DNA from: Pseudoalteromonas sp. T1lg88
GTDB taxonomy: Bacteria; Pseudomonadota; Gammaproteobacteria; Enterobacterales; Alteromonadaceae
NCBI RefSeq assembly: GCF_002964765.1
Contig: NZ_PQCF01000026.1
Span: forward strand, 39,296-103,295
Length of the DNA: 64,000 nt
Reading direction: 5' to 3'
Part shown: positions 1 through 9,744 of the stretch, piece after piece
Numbering within the stretch: position 1 is the first letter of the stretch
How the letters are laid out: every line of letters starts with the position of its first letter
Notes under the pieces: model-generated
What the model was told of the DNA's origin: nothing
The model's input: only the letters and a program-made list of their open reading frames with translations
Databases searched by the model: none
Program-made: the position numbers and the translations under genes

Positions 1-23
1 TTATCATCTTAATACATGCAAAT

Positions 24-45
24 GAGACGTTGGACTTAGCTTCCA
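24..45 (+). pseudogene. decayed tRNA-Leu fragment (copy A)
   Basis: A short stretch resembles the anticodon arm of the intact tRNA-Leu genes (GACGTTGGACTTAGCTTCCA against GACGCGCTGGATTTAGGTTCCA). It is followed by the same kind of spacer ('taaataatacattgcg') that precedes later copies. No acceptor or T arm can be formed, so it is read as a tRNA relic cut by the spacing of the array. Confidence 0.4.
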
Positions 46-71
46 TAATAAATTTGGATGTAAATAATACA

Positions 72-129
72 TTGCGATAGTACGGAATTGGCAGTTGTCT
101 TGATTAAGACGCTGGATTTAGGTTCCATA
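72..129 (+). pseudogene. decayed tRNA-Leu (copy B)
   Basis: The D-arm motif CGGAATTGGCAG and an intact anticodon arm CTGGATTTAGGTTCCA match the functional tRNA-Leu genes, but the variable arm, T arm and acceptor 3' strand are missing. The D-loop region carries an extra hairpin-like GTCTTGATTAAGAC that recurs in copy C. It is a tRNA-Leu-derived pseudogene or a processed spacer. Confidence 0.5.
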
Positions 130-150
130 TCATAATGTAAGTAATACATT

Positions 151-235
<85 letters not shown>

Positions 236-272
236 TGTTCTTGATAAGAACTAAAACTATCGACCCTTTAGT

Positions 273-347
273 TGGAGTATCGCCAAGCGGTAAGGCAGCG
301 GGTTTTGATCCCGCCATTCCCAGGTTCAAATCCTGGTACTCCAGCCA
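273..347 (+). tRNA. tRNA-Gln (anticodon UUG), copy 1
   Basis: A 75-nt tRNA with encoded CCA. Acceptor strands TGGAGTA and TACTCCA pair. Anticodon stem GCGGG/CCCGC encloses TTTTGAT, giving UUG. The T loop GGTTCAAATCC is intact. It lies 37 nt after tRNA-Leu copy 1, probably in one transcript. Confidence 0.97.
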
Positions 348-358
348 ACTTTCTGAAG

Positions 359-406
359 TTGCGGAATTGTCAGATGTCTTGTATTAGACGCTGGATTTAG
401 GTTCCA
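359..406 (+). pseudogene. decayed tRNA-Leu (copy C)
   Basis: It contains GCGGAATTG and GACGCTGGATTTAGGTTCCA as in the intact tRNA-Leu, with the same D-loop insertion type as copy B (GTCTTGTATTAGAC), but no variable, T or acceptor 3' sequence. It sits between tRNA-Gln copy 1 and tRNA-Leu copy 2. Confidence 0.5.
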
Positions 407-431
407 ACAACACTGAAGACAGTACCACGTT

Positions 432-516
<85 letters not shown>

Positions 517-554
517 TGTTCTTGATGAGAACTAAAACCATCAAACTCTATTGC

Positions 555-629
555 TGGAGTATCGCCAAGCGGTAAGGCAGCGGGTTTTGATCCCGCCATT
601 CCCAGGTTCAAATCCTGGTACTCCAGCCA
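555..629 (+). tRNA. tRNA-Gln (anticodon UUG), copy 2
   Basis: Identical to the tRNA-Gln at 273-347, with the same TTG anticodon and encoded CCA. Confidence 0.97.
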
Positions 630-647
630 TCTCTTCTTGAGATAAAT

Positions 648-732
<85 letters not shown>

Positions 733-844
733 TGTATTAACCTTCTTAGTTATCCTTCAAAAATATCAATCCTGATTCTTAATCATTTAAACACCCTTAA
801 ACTTCTTTCTATCCATTCGTTATATACCTGATTTTTTATGGCAT

Positions 845-870
845 AAAAAAAGCCGCCCTATTGAGCAGCT
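845..870 (-). terminator. terminator after ubiF
   Basis: On the minus strand AGCTGC and GCGGCT form a 6-bp stem (one G-T pair) followed by six or more T residues. It lies 28 nt beyond the ubiF stop. Confidence 0.7.
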
Positions 871-897
871 TAGATAGATTTGCAGTCACTTTTACAA

Positions 898-2061
898 TTA
901 AGTAATGCCGCCCATGGCGTGTTTCAAGACCTGTTGTTTCAGCGGACCAGCCTTGTTCGCTGCTGTCAAAGCCAAATTACGCAAATATTTAAGTGGCGAT
1001 ACGCTGTTCGAGAAACCAAAATAACAGGCATCCATCATACTCATCATCAGCAGATTGTCCGTGCGGCGCGTGCGCTGATAATGCGCCAGAGCGTCCGCTA
1101 AGGTCGCGCTGGTATCAGCTAACGCCTTAGCAAGTGCATCCACATCTTTAAAACCAAGATTAACTCCTTGTCCCGCCAAAGGATTAATGGTGTGGGCAGC
1201 ATCACCAATGAGTGCGACGCGTGAGCCGATATAGGTATTTGCATGCTGACGGGCTAATGGGAACACGGCGGCGGCTTCTACCTCAAAGTCACCGGGAAGA
1301 GTAAAAAAGTGCGCTTCAATCTGTTTCTTTAACGCCGATTTATCCAGCTGTTGCAGTTGCTTAAGCTTGGCGCCTTGGTCATACCAAATAAGATTGGCAT
1401 AGGGATATTGCATGGGTAGAAAAGCAATGGGGCCACTGGGTTTAAATTGTTGCCAGGTTTTCGTTTGTTGTGGGGCGTCCAGTTTTATCAGTATGCCCAT
1501 ACAATGTTGCTGATACTGCCAGCCGGTCACACCAATTCCTGCTAATTGACGAATACGAGAGCGGCCACCGTCGGCGGCAATAATCAGATCACAATGAAAC
1601 TGCTCGTGTTCATAGATAAGAGTCGCTCCTTGAGACGTTTGCAGCAATTGCTGAGCTTGTCCCTCGGGTGAGCATACCTTGATGTCGTATTGGTCGAACT
1701 GGGCCCACAGGGCTGCTTGTAGAAGCTTGTTCTCGACCAGATGTCCTAAGTGGCTGGCGCCAAGTTCCTGGCAGTCGAAAAGCAGCTGCTCGGGCTTATC
1801 TTCGTACGCCTCCAATTGGGTGTACTGGGCAATACGGTTTTGACGCAAAGCCGGCATGGCCCCTAACTCGTCCAACAGCTGCTCGGAAAAGCGGTTAATA
1901 GCGGATACGCGAATATCAACCTGATCGCTTTGTAGAACCGCCTGCGGGTCTATTACCTGCTGCTCGATAACGCATACCTGCATGCCCTGCTTGGCCAGCT
2001 TGATGGCACAGGCTGCGCCCACCATACCGCCACCGACAATCAGCACCTGTTTTACACTCAT
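898..2061 (-). CDS. ubiF: FAD-dependent ubiquinone biosynthesis hydroxylase UbiF
   Basis: This 387-residue protein belongs to the UbiH/UbiF/COQ6 family of flavoprotein aromatic hydroxylases. UbiF hydroxylates 2-octaprenyl-3-methyl-6-methoxy-1,4-benzoquinol in ubiquinone synthesis at the inner membrane face. Visible features are the N-terminal FAD-binding GGGMVGAA (10-17), the ADGGRSRIRQ segment (163-172) and the second FAD motif GDAAHTINPLAGQG (286-299). The length is normal for the family. Assignment to UbiF rather than its paralogues UbiH/VisC rests on the neighbourhood: next to leu/gln tRNAs and divergent from miaB, as in E. coli. The start ATG at 2061 directly precedes the dinucleotide-fold strand KQVLIVGGG, so it is convincing. 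Confidence 0.88.
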   Translation of the reverse strand: MSVKQVLIVGGGMVGAACAIKLAKQGMQVCVIEQQVIDPQAVLQSDQVDIRVSAINRFSEQLLDELGAMPALRQNRIAQYTQLEAYEDKPEQLLFDCQELGASHLGHLVENKLLQAALWAQFDQYDIKVCSPEGQAQQLLQTSQGATLIYEHEQFHCDLIIAADGGRSRIRQLAGIGVTGWQYQQHCMGILIKLDAPQQTKTWQQFKPSGPIAFLPMQYPYANLIWYDQGAKLKQLQQLDKSALKKQIEAHFFTLPGDFEVEAAAVFPLARQHANTYIGSRVALIGDAAHTINPLAGQGVNLGFKDVDALAKALADTSATLADALAHYQRTRRTDNLLMMSMMDACYFGFSNSVSPLKYLRNLALTAANKAGPLKQQVLKHAMGGIT

Positions 2062-2328
2062 TGGCCTTGTCTCTTATTCTTGTTTCGCTGGCGCAATTGT
2101 AACCCAGTTCTTTAGGCAAATGGCAGTTGTTGACATCAAGATGTCAAGCATCTTTGATTTACTGCACCCCGGCGCGGCAAATATCAAAACTATACTTGGC
2201 TCATAGCGCGATAGCATATAAAATACGCGTCCTTTAGGCTAAGCTAAGTCAATGACCACAGGTCCAGAGTATTAACTTGGCCTAGTCGTGCATAGTCAGT
2301 ACCGGATTGAAAACGAGGCAATATTTCA

Positions 2329-3765
2329 ATGAGCAAAAAGCTGCATATTAAAACCTGGGGTTGTCAGATGAATGAATATGACTCCCAGAAAATGGCGGAT
2401 CTTCTAGATGATACCAATGGTTATCAACTGACCGAAGAGGCCGAAGATGCGGACGTGATTTTGCTTAACACCTGCTCTATCCGTGAAAAAGCACAAGAGA
2501 AAGTATTCCACCAGTTAGGCCGCTGGAAGCCGTTAAAAGATAAAAACCCGGACCTGGTTATCGGTGTGGGTGGCTGTGTTGCTTCACAAGAGGGCGACAC
2601 CATTCGCCAACGCGCGCCTTTCGTTGATATCGTATTTGGCCCGCAAACCTTGCACCGCCTGCCGGAAATGATCCAGCAAGTACAAGCCAAAGAAGGCTCG
2701 GTCGTTGATATTACCTTCCCGGAAATCGAGAAATTTGACCGTTTACCTGAGCCGAAAGCGGAAGGCCCGAGCGCTTTCGTATCAATTATGGAAGGCTGCT
2801 CTAAATACTGTACCTTCTGCGTGGTGCCTTACACCCGAGGTGAAGAAGTAAGTCGCCCTCTTGATGATGTGTTGCTTGAAGTGGCTCAGTTGGCCGAGCA
2901 AGGCGTGCGTGAAGTAAACCTGCTTGGTCAAAACGTAAATGCCTACCGTGGTGCTACCCATGACGGTGAGATTTGCTATTTCTCAGATCTACTGCGCTAT
3001 GTCGCCGCCATCGATGGTATCGACCGTATTCGTTACACCACATCGCACCCGGTTGAATTTACGCAAGACATAGTCGATGCCTATGCCGATATACCAGAGT
3101 TAGTTGATCACTTACACTTGCCAGTGCAAAGCGGCTCAGATCGCATTCTTAATCTGATGAAACGCGGCCACATGGCGATGGAATACAAGTCGACTATTCG
3201 TGCCCTGCGCAAGGTGCGCCCGAATATCAGCATGAGCTCTGACTTTATTATCGGCTTCCCAGGTGAAACCACCGAAGACTTTGAAGCAACAATGAAGCTT
3301 ATCAATGACATCGGTTTCGACATGAGCTTTAGCTTTATCTACAGCGCCCGTCCGGGTACGCCGGCGGCCGATTTACCGGATGACGTAAGCGAAGACGAGA
3401 AAAAGCAACGCCTTTACATTTTACAAGATCGCATTAACCAAATGGCTCAAAAGATCAGCCGTGATATGTTTGGTACCGAGCAGCGTATTTTGGTTGAAGG
3501 TCCTTCGAAGAAGAACCCGATGGAACTGCGCGGCCGTACCGAGAACAACCGTGTGGTAAACTTTGAAGGTCCACACTCGGTGATCGGTCAATTTGTGGAT
3601 GTACGTATTACCGAAGCGCTGCCAAACTCACTACGTGGTGAACTTATCCGTACCGAAGCAGATATGAATCTGCGTCGTGACGTGGCCCCAAGCGATATTC
3701 TCGCCAAGGCACCAAGCGAAGAGCAAACCAATGAGATTGGCGTGGGTACCTTTACCCCTAATTAA
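2329..3765 (+). CDS. miaB: tRNA-2-methylthio-N6-isopentenyladenosine methylthiotransferase MiaB
   Basis: This radical-SAM methylthiotransferase adds a methylthio group to i6A37 of tRNAs that read UNN codons. The N-terminal UPF0004 domain has the three auxiliary-cluster cysteines (C12 in WGCQMN, C49 in NTCSIRE, C83 in GGCVAS). The radical SAM cluster is C157, C161, C164 (CSKYCTFC). The C terminus from about 380 is a TRAM RNA-binding domain. Length 478 is typical, with a somewhat extended tail. The start ATG is preceded by GAGG at suitable distance. It heads a miaB-phoH-ybeY-corC-lnt operon on the plus strand, divergent from ubiF. Confidence 0.97.
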   Translation: MSKKLHIKTWGCQMNEYDSQKMADLLDDTNGYQLTEEAEDADVILLNTCSIREKAQEKVFHQLGRWKPLKDKNPDLVIGVGGCVASQEGDTIRQRAPFVDIVFGPQTLHRLPEMIQQVQAKEGSVVDITFPEIEKFDRLPEPKAEGPSAFVSIMEGCSKYCTFCVVPYTRGEEVSRPLDDVLLEVAQLAEQGVREVNLLGQNVNAYRGATHDGEICYFSDLLRYVAAIDGIDRIRYTTSHPVEFTQDIVDAYADIPELVDHLHLPVQSGSDRILNLMKRGHMAMEYKSTIRALRKVRPNISMSSDFIIGFPGETTEDFEATMKLINDIGFDMSFSFIYSARPGTPAADLPDDVSEDEKKQRLYILQDRINQMAQKISRDMFGTEQRILVEGPSKKNPMELRGRTENNRVVNFEGPHSVIGQFVDVRITEALPNSLRGELIRTEADMNLRRDVAPSDILAKAPSEEQTNEIGVGTFTPN

Positions 3766-3780
3766 TAAAAATAATGCGCT

Positions 3781-3794
3781 GTGGCCAAGGCCAC
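3781..3794 (+). other. palindrome between miaB and phoH
   Basis: GTGGCCAAGGCCAC is a perfect palindrome with a 2-nt centre, extended by CGC/GCG flanks. It has no T tract, so it is not a classical terminator. It lies 25 nt upstream of the phoH TTG start and could be an RNA stability or processing hairpin. Confidence 0.35.
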
Positions 3795-3818
3795 GGCGCC
3801 AATCAACAGGAAGCAACT

Positions 3819-4850
3819 TTGAGTAACCAGCTGAAGAACATCGATATTTATTTAGAACCGTCCGATAACACCCGCCTTTCTTCTTTATGCGGTCCTTTTG
3901 ACGAGAACATAAAACACATCGAGCGTCGTCTGGGAGTTGAAATTGCGCACCGCGAAAACCTCTTTAAAATAACCGGCAAACCACATACGGCAAAGGCTGC
4001 AGGCGAGATCATCAAAAGCCTGTACCTTGAAACTGCACCGGTCAAAGGCAAGCAAAAAGAAATCGAGCCCGAGCATGTGCATCTGGCCATTATTGAAGCC
4101 GATGTGCTGGAGCAAGAAGCGCCGAGCGTCTGGGGTAAAGAAGTCTTTATTAAAACCCGCCGAGGCGTGGTTAAGCCCCGTAACCCGAATCAAAGCCAAT
4201 ATGTGGCCAACATTCTGAACCATGACATATGTTTTGGTATTGGCCCTGCCGGTACGGGTAAAACCTATCTGGCCGTTGCAGCTGCCGTTGATGCCCTGGA
4301 GCGCCAGGAAATCCGTCGTATTTTGCTTACCCGCCCTGCGGTAGAAGCGGGTGAAAAACTGGGCTTCTTACCGGGTGATTTAACTCAGAAAATAGATCCC
4401 TATTTGCGCCCGCTTTACGATGCCTTGTTTGAGATGCTGGGCTTTGAAAAGGTTGAGCGCTTAATTGAGAAAAATGTCATTGAGGTTGCACCACTTGCCT
4501 ATATGCGTGGCCGTACCTTGAACGACGCCTTTATTATTCTCGATGAAAGCCAGAACACCACGGTGGAGCAAATGAAGATGTTCCTGACCCGTATCGGCTT
4601 TAACTCTAAGGCGGTGATCACAGGTGATATCACCCAGGTCGACTTACCTCGTGGCGCCCGCTCAGGCCTACGCCATGCCATTGAAGTCTTGGGTGAGGTT
4701 GATGAAATAAGCATGAACTTCTTCCAATCTCATGATGTTGTTCGCCACCCAGTGGTAGCGCGCATCGTTGAGGCCTATGAGCATCACGAAGAAGCAGAGC
4801 GCGTTAAGCGACTGCAAAAAGAACAAGCCAAAAAAGAGTCTGACCAATGA
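3819..4850 (+). CDS. ybeZ: PhoH-family ATPase (YbeZ)
   Basis: PhoH-like P-loop ATPase that in many bacteria acts with the neighbouring endoribonuclease YbeY in RNA metabolism. Walker A GPAGTGKT lies near residues 142-149 and a Walker B-like IILDESQN near 240. The TTG at 3819 is chosen as start: AGGAAG lies 5 nt upstream, and the resulting N terminus ([11 protein letters not shown]) matches the start of E. coli YbeZ. An ATG at 3774 would add 15 residues lying in the intergenic palindrome. The stop overlaps the ybeY start by 4 nt (ATGA), implying translational coupling. Confidence 0.93.
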   Translation: MSNQLKNIDIYLEPSDNTRLSSLCGPFDENIKHIERRLGVEIAHRENLFKITGKPHTAKAAGEIIKSLYLETAPVKGKQKEIEPEHVHLAIIEADVLEQEAPSVWGKEVFIKTRRGVVKPRNPNQSQYVANILNHDICFGIGPAGTGKTYLAVAAAVDALERQEIRRILLTRPAVEAGEKLGFLPGDLTQKIDPYLRPLYDALFEMLGFEKVERLIEKNVIEVAPLAYMRGRTLNDAFIILDESQNTTVEQMKMFLTRIGFNSKAVITGDITQVDLPRGARSGLRHAIEVLGEVDEISMNFFQSHDVVRHPVVARIVEAYEHHEEAERVKRLQKEQAKKESDQ

Positions 4851-5308
4851 GCACCACAGTCGATCTGCAAATAGCCTGTGAGTTTGATAACTTACCAAGC
4901 GAGGCCCAGTTTCAGCGCTGGGCGGCACTGGTACTGGATGAGCTGAAGCCCGACTCAGAGGTCACCATTCGCATTGCCGACGAGCATGAAAGCCAAAGTC
5001 TGAATCACAGCTACCGCGGTAAAGACAAGCCGACCAATGTCTTATCCTTTGAATTTGACGCCCCGGCCGGAATCGAATTACCCTTGGTGGGTGATTTGAT
5101 TATTTGCCCGCAAGTGGTATATGGTGAAGCCTTGGAACAACATAAGGCATTTCATGACCACTTTGCCCACATGGTGGTACACGGGTGCTTGCATTTACTT
5201 GGCTATGACCATATAAATGAGGCCGATGCCGAGATTATGGAAGCGTTGGAAAAACGTTTGCTGGCCAGCATCAATATTAGCGACCCATACAGGGATGATG
5301 AGTGTTAA
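4847..5308 (+). CDS. ybeY: endoribonuclease YbeY (16S rRNA 3'-end maturation)
   Basis: UPF0054 metalloprotein of 153 residues, involved in 16S rRNA 3' processing and 70S ribosome quality control. The zinc-binding signature [11 protein letters not shown] is at 112-122, giving ligands H112, H116 and H122. The NVLSF motif typical of the family precedes it. It overlaps phoH by 4 nt and is followed by corC after 60 nt, the conserved ybeZ-ybeY-ybeX order. Confidence 0.96.
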   Translation: MSTTVDLQIACEFDNLPSEAQFQRWAALVLDELKPDSEVTIRIADEHESQSLNHSYRGKDKPTNVLSFEFDAPAGIELPLVGDLIICPQVVYGEALEQHKAFHDHFAHMVVHGCLHLLGYDHINEADAEIMEALEKRLLASINISDPYRDDEC

Positions 5309-5368
5309 TCCCAATAGTGAGCTAGGTCTCATTATCGGAATTAATTCAACTTGGAGCGCATAAAGCTA

Positions 5369-6250
5369 ATGAGCGACGAAAACTCGCATAGTAGAGAGGG
5401 TTCTTCTGGAAAATCCTGGTTAGATCGTATCAGCCAGATGTTTCAAGGAGAGCCCCAAAATAAGGAACAGCTGGCAGAAGTGATCTCAGATGCCCAGGAG
5501 CGCGATCTGATCGATCCTGAAACCAAGGAAATGATTGAAGGTGTTTTGGGTGTCTCTGAACTCAAAGTACGAGATATCATGATCCCCCGCTCGCAAATGA
5601 TCACCCTGGATGTCGATAAACCCTTGTTCGACCAATTACCGCAGATGATCGAGTCGTCACACTCGCGTTTTCCTGTGGTCTGTGAGGACAAAGATCATAT
5701 TGAAGGGATCTTGCTGGCGAAGGATTTACTTCCTCTGCTGATGGATAAGGAAGCCGATCTTCCTACCTTACGCGAAGTATTACGCCCGATTGTGATTGTT
5801 CCCGAAAGCAAGCGTGTTGACACCCTGCTTAACGAGTTCCGTCAGCAACGCTACCATATGGCCATAGTCATTGATGAATATGGTGGTGTATCCGGCCTGG
5901 TAACCATTGAAGACATTTTGGAAATTATCGTCGGCGAAATCGAAGATGAGCACGATGATGAGGAAGAAAATCTGCAAATTAAGCAAATTTCCAAGCATGT
6001 TTTTTCAGTGCAAGCCCTCACTCCTATCGATGAATTTAACGATAAATTCAACACAGATTTCAATACCAACGAAGCCGATACCATAGGTGGTATTGTTCTT
6101 CATGCCTTTGGCCATATGCCTGGGCGCGGTGAAATCATCGACATCCCTCCCTTGCAGTTTAAGGTAACAAGCTCCGACAGCCGTCGTATTTTGCAACTGC
6201 AAGTGACTTTGCCAAAATCGAATGATGGCGAAGACTCTGACGCGGCTTAA
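5369..6250 (+). CDS. corC: CBS-domain transporter-associated protein CorC (YbeX)
   Basis: CorC/HlyC-family protein of 293 residues. It carries two CBS domains (roughly 70-190) in the characteristic RDIMIPRSQM and VIDEYGGVSGLVTIEDILE contexts, and a C-terminal CorC_HlyC domain (about 205-285). The family is linked to Mg/Co efflux with CorA and, as YbeX, to ribosome metabolism. The ATG at 5369 gives the N terminus MSDENSHS, very like E. coli CorC; GGAG lies 12 nt upstream. An upstream in-frame TTG at 5351 has no ribosome site. The 3' end overlaps lnt by 29 nt. Confidence 0.94.
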   Translation: MSDENSHSREGSSGKSWLDRISQMFQGEPQNKEQLAEVISDAQERDLIDPETKEMIEGVLGVSELKVRDIMIPRSQMITLDVDKPLFDQLPQMIESSHSRFPVVCEDKDHIEGILLAKDLLPLLMDKEADLPTLREVLRPIVIVPESKRVDTLLNEFRQQRYHMAIVIDEYGGVSGLVTIEDILEIIVGEIEDEHDDEEENLQIKQISKHVFSVQALTPIDEFNDKFNTDFNTNEADTIGGIVLHAFGHMPGRGEIIDIPPLQFKVTSSDSRRILQLQVTLPKSNDGEDSDAA

Positions 6251-7775
6251 GGGCGCACTAAGGGATAGTAAAACCTGGCTGGCCTTCGTGGCCGGCCTTG
6301 TTTTAACCCTGGCCTATGCCCCATTTTCAATTTGGCCCATCGCCTTTCTCAGCATCGCAGTGCTGAGCTGGTGCAGCTATCAACAAACGCCCAAAAAAGC
6401 AGCCTGGTACGGTTTTGCCTTTGGCCTCGGCTGGTTTGGCGCCGGAGTTAGCTGGGTTCATGTTTCCATTGCCGAGTTCGGCGGCTTACCCATTATCGCC
6501 TCCTTGGCGGTCATGGCCCTATTGGTGTGCTATCTGGCCCTGTTTCCCGCTCTGGCGCTGGCGATTACCGGCTGGTGTTACCGTCGCAGCGGCAGCTGGT
6601 TTGCCCCTCTAATCCTTAGTTTCGCGTTCGCTGAGTGGCTACGCGGCACACTGTTAACCGGTTTTCCCTGGCTCTCCCTGGGTTATACGCAAACCGACTC
6701 ACCGCTTAATATTCTTGCCCCCCTGGTCGGTGAGTTTGGTCTCGCCTGTGTCGTATTGGCACTGGGTTACAGCCTGTTTCGCTTAGTCTTGAACCGTGCC
6801 TGGCAACCCCTGGTTGGTACTTGTGCCCTGGTGGCTATAATAGCGCTTAGTGCATACTTTGCCCCGGCTAATCAGTATGCCAACAAGCATCTTTCGGTGG
6901 CTCTGGTGCAGGGCAATATCAAACAAAGCATGCGCTGGGAGCCAGAAAACTTCTGGCCAACCATGCTCAAATACCAGGATATGACCCGCACTCACTGGCA
7001 GGCGGATCTGGTGGTCTGGCCCGAGGCGGCCGTGCCCGAACTGGAGTCCCTGGCCGGCAACTTCCTGCGCTCTTTGGATAAGGCCGCGGTCTTTAACGAC
7101 AGCGCCCTTATCACCGGCATAGTGGATTACCAGTATGACACCCGCAAGGCCTACAACACGCTTGTGGTTATGGGTAAACAAGAGGCCGACAGCAGTGAGG
7201 GTCAATATACTTACCTGCATAGAAATCGCTATCGCAAGCACCAGCTTTTGCCCATAGGCGAGTTCGTGCCTTTTGAGGATCTCCTGCGCCCCATAGCGCC
7301 GCTGTTCGACTTGCCCATGTCGAGCTTTAGCCGTGGAGAGCGAGTGCAGAATAACCTGCTCGCCAACGGCTATCATATTTTGCCGGCAATCTGCTATGAA
7401 ATAGTCTTTCCCGATTTAGTGCGCGCCAACTATCGCAGTGACTCGGATATTCTCTTTACCGTCAGCAACGACGCCTGGTTTGGCGACTCCCACGGCCCCC
7501 ATCAGCATATGCAAATATCACGTATGCGGGCACTGGAGCTAATGCGTCCCCTGGTTCGCGTTACCAACACAGGGGTCACTGGAGTGTATGATCCGCTGTC
7601 ACAAAAGCAGGTGAGCCTGCCTCAGTTTGTTGATGATGTATTACTTACCGATGTACAGCTTATCGACGGCGACAGCTTCTACGCCCGCCAAGGTACATGG
7701 CCGGTGTGGCTGCTGTTGATTGGCTTTGCCCTGGTTAGTATGGGCATTACTTACCGAAGTAAAAAAGGCGCTTAA
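6222..7775 (+). CDS. lnt: apolipoprotein N-acyltransferase Lnt
   Basis: This inner-membrane enzyme transfers the third acyl chain to the N-terminal cysteine of lipoproteins. The first ~215 residues contain the expected hydrophobic membrane segments. The periplasmic nitrilase domain follows, with catalytic E268 (VVWPEAA), K339 (YRKHQLLPIGEF) and C391 (AICYEIVF). A final membrane helix lies near the C terminus. Length 517 is normal. Two adjacent ATGs at 6222 and 6225 lie inside the corC 3' end, so the exact start is uncertain by one residue. Last gene of the miaB operon, ending in a terminator. Confidence 0.95.
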   Translation: MMAKTLTRLKGALRDSKTWLAFVAGLVLTLAYAPFSIWPIAFLSIAVLSWCSYQQTPKKAAWYGFAFGLGWFGAGVSWVHVSIAEFGGLPIIASLAVMALLVCYLALFPALALAITGWCYRRSGSWFAPLILSFAFAEWLRGTLLTGFPWLSLGYTQTDSPLNILAPLVGEFGLACVVLALGYSLFRLVLNRAWQPLVGTCALVAIIALSAYFAPANQYANKHLSVALVQGNIKQSMRWEPENFWPTMLKYQDMTRTHWQADLVVWPEAAVPELESLAGNFLRSLDKAAVFNDSALITGIVDYQYDTRKAYNTLVVMGKQEADSSEGQYTYLHRNRYRKHQLLPIGEFVPFEDLLRPIAPLFDLPMSSFSRGERVQNNLLANGYHILPAICYEIVFPDLVRANYRSDSDILFTVSNDAWFGDSHGPHQHMQISRMRALELMRPLVRVTNTGVTGVYDPLSQKQVSLPQFVDDVLLTDVQLIDGDSFYARQGTWPVWLLLIGFALVSMGITYRSKKGA

Positions 7776-7786
7776 TAGCGCCTTTT
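7764..7786 (+). terminator. terminator overlapping the lnt stop
   Basis: AAAGGCGC/GCGCCTTT forms an 8-bp stem around TTAATA, with a T run on the plus strand and an A run upstream. It overlaps the lnt stop codon and probably works bidirectionally for the convergent peptidase gene. Confidence 0.8.
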
Positions 7787-7804
7787 CACTTTCCTATTTC
7801 AGTA

Positions 7805-9109
7805 TCACTTATCCAGGTAATCAAACACCAGATTAGTGAGGGCCTTCACGCCTAGCGGCAGCCCCTGCTCATCAATATAGAAGTGTGGCGAATGGTTGCT
7901 TGGCGCCGTTTCTGCGTTTTGCTCGGCTGGAGTGATCCCTAAGAAAAAGAACATTCCCGGCGTTTCTAGGGCGTAGTAGGAAAAGTCCTCGGCACCTGTG
8001 ATCAGGTCGGTAATAATGACATTATCCTTACCCGCCGCTTGCTCCAGGGTAGGCATCATCTTCGCCGTGAGTTCGGGGTTATTCACAGTCACCGGATAGC
8101 CATGGTCTATATGCACCTCGGCCTTGGCACCTGCGGCTTGCGCAGTCAATTCGGCAGTATGTTGTAAGCGTTTTTTAATGTCGGCGCGCATATCCTGATC
8201 AAAGGTGCGAATGGTGCCGACCATTTCCACCTCATCGGGAATAATGTTATTGCGCACACCACCTTTAATGGCACCGTAGGAAATAACCGAAGGTGCCTTG
8301 GTCACATCTACCTGACGTGACGCTATGGTTTGAGTGGCCATAATAATCTGACTGGAGGCCACGATTGGATCTATGCCATTCCACGGCCTCGAACCATGGG
8401 TTTGACGGCCACTGACCTTGATACTAAAGGCATCCGAGCTGGCCATCAGCGGCCCAGAGCGCAACCCTATCTGACCGCTGTTAAGAGATGATGTTACATG
8501 CAGGCCGAATACCGCCTCGGGCTTTTGCGCAAACAAACCTTCTTTCAACATTAACTCGGCACCACCCTCCTCGCCTTGAGGCGCCCCTTCTTCGGCGGGT
8601 TGAAAGATCAAGAGTACATCGCCGGCAAGTTCATCCTTTAAGGCCACCAGCGACTGTGCCACCGCCATTAAGATGGCGACGTGAGCGTCATGGCCACAGG
8701 CATGCATTACACCCACGTCTTCACCACGGTAAGTGGCTGTTTGCTTTGAGGCAAAGGGCAAGTCCACCTGCTCGGTCACCGGCAGAGCATCCATATCGGC
8801 GCGCAGCGCTATCAAGGGACCACTTTTACCACCCTTAATTTTTGCCACTACCCCGGTGTGGGCGACGCCCGTTTGTACCTCTAGGCCTAAACTTTCGAGA
8901 TGTTCGGCGACATATTTGGCGGTTGCAAATTCGCGGTTACTGAGCTCCGGGTATTGATGTAAGTGACGGCGCCACTCGATCAGCTTGTCTCCTACCTCGG
9001 CATTGACGGTATCGATTTGCGCCGCTAATGAAGCGGCATAGGTGTGCATACTTAGGCCAGTGACGGCACTAAAGAGCAGAGCCTGACATAAAGGTTTACC
9101 TAGTTTCAT
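7805..9109 (-). CDS. secreted M20D-family amidohydrolase/peptidase
   Basis: Metal-dependent amidohydrolase of the M20 family (hippurate/N-acyl-amino-acid hydrolase type), 434 residues. The N terminus is a signal peptide (positive start, hydrophobic stretch to about 20, probable cleavage after TYA at 23-25), so it is exported. Metal-binding motifs are HACGHDAH (137-144; C138 and H140 are typical M20D ligands) and the EE pair at 173-174 (QPAEEGAPQGEEGG). A dimerisation domain follows, beginning near KVSGRQTHGS. Substrate cannot be inferred. It stands alone and converges with lnt. Confidence 0.88.
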   Translation of the reverse strand: MKLGKPLCQALLFSAVTGLSMHTYAASLAAQIDTVNAEVGDKLIEWRRHLHQYPELSNREFATAKYVAEHLESLGLEVQTGVAHTGVVAKIKGGKSGPLIALRADMDALPVTEQVDLPFASKQTATYRGEDVGVMHACGHDAHVAILMAVAQSLVALKDELAGDVLLIFQPAEEGAPQGEEGGAELMLKEGLFAQKPEAVFGLHVTSSLNSGQIGLRSGPLMASSDAFSIKVSGRQTHGSRPWNGIDPIVASSQIIMATQTIASRQVDVTKAPSVISYGAIKGGVRNNIIPDEVEMVGTIRTFDQDMRADIKKRLQHTAELTAQAAGAKAEVHIDHGYPVTVNNPELTAKMMPTLEQAAGKDNVIITDLITGAEDFSYYALETPGMFFFLGITPAEQNAETAPSNHSPHFYIDEQGLPLGVKALTNLVFDYLDK

Positions 9110-9223
9110 TGTTTCATCCCCTGTTGATTGCTTTGGGCTGCTGGCTCTGTGAACGGCACAGCTTCACTAAAACTAGGCTATCAAGGCGGGGAACAAAAGT
9201 GCAATGCGACAAAAGGCAGGTAT

Positions 9224-9254
9224 AAAAAACCACCGCAGGGGCGGTGGTTTTTTT
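9224..9254 (-). terminator. terminator after the FKBP gene
   Basis: AACCACCGC/GCGGTGGTT forms a 9-bp stem with a 4-nt loop, flanked by A and T runs on both sides. On the minus strand it follows the FKBP gene and precedes the peptidase gene. Confidence 0.85.
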
Positions 9255-9270
9255 ATTGATTAGTACTGAT

Positions 9271-9744
9271 TTAAGCTAGGCGCAGTAGCTCAACCTCAAA
9301 AATTAACGCACTGGCAGGCTCAATGATCCCCACGCGACGGTCGCCATAGGCGAGGTGGGCGGGGATGTACAAGGTCGCCTTATCGCCCACACGCATCTGT
9401 TGCAGCCCTAGCTGCCAGCCCTTGATCACCTGATTCAATTTAAAATCTAAAGGCTTGTCACGCTTATAGGAGCTGTCAAACTCACGACCATCTAGCAAGG
9501 TGCCACGATAGTGCACACAAACCTTGGATGTTGGCTCTGGCTGTACTCCCTCATCGCTGCGACTCTGCCACAGGATTTGCACCCCGCTTGGCAGCTCTTC
9601 CAGCCCTTCCTGATCTTTGTTTTTGGCAAAGAAATCGGCTTCCTTCTGCTTGTTGAGGGCCGCAACCTTACGGTTGCGCAGGTGCCCGCGTATGGTCAAG
9701 ACCAGTAATACAAGAATAATGGCCGAAAGAATAAGATTAAGCAT
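9271..9744 (-). CDS. membrane-anchored FKBP-type peptidyl-prolyl isomerase
   Basis: FKBP-family prolyl isomerase of 157 residues. An N-terminal hydrophobic segment (LNLILSAIILVLLVLTI, 2-18) followed by basic residues suggests an inner-membrane anchor with a periplasmic catalytic domain. The FKBP domain (about 55-155) shows VHYRGTLLDGREFDSS, VIKGWQLGL and IPAHLAYGDR. The start at 9744 is preferred: GGGGAGG lies 9 nt upstream on the minus strand. Longer starts at 9753 or 9762 would place the start inside or against that site. The start overlaps the end of the Lon-like gene by 8 nt, so the two are probably coupled. Confidence 0.87.
   Translation of the reverse strand: MLNLILSAIILVLLVLTIRGHLRNRKVAALNKQKEADFFAKNKDQEGLEELPSGVQILWQSRSDEGVQPEPTSKVCVHYRGTLLDGREFDSSYKRDKPLDFKLNQVIKGWQLGLQQMRVGDKATLYIPAHLAYGDRRVGIIEPASALIFEVELLRLA

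Noticed and set aside
6783..7376. 197-codon minus-strand frame inside lnt
   Set aside because: It lies wholly within the conserved nitrilase domain of Lnt and has no recognisable features.
8488..8838. 116-codon plus-strand frame inside the M20 peptidase gene
   Set aside because: Arg/Pro/His-rich shadow of the conserved metal-binding region on the other strand.
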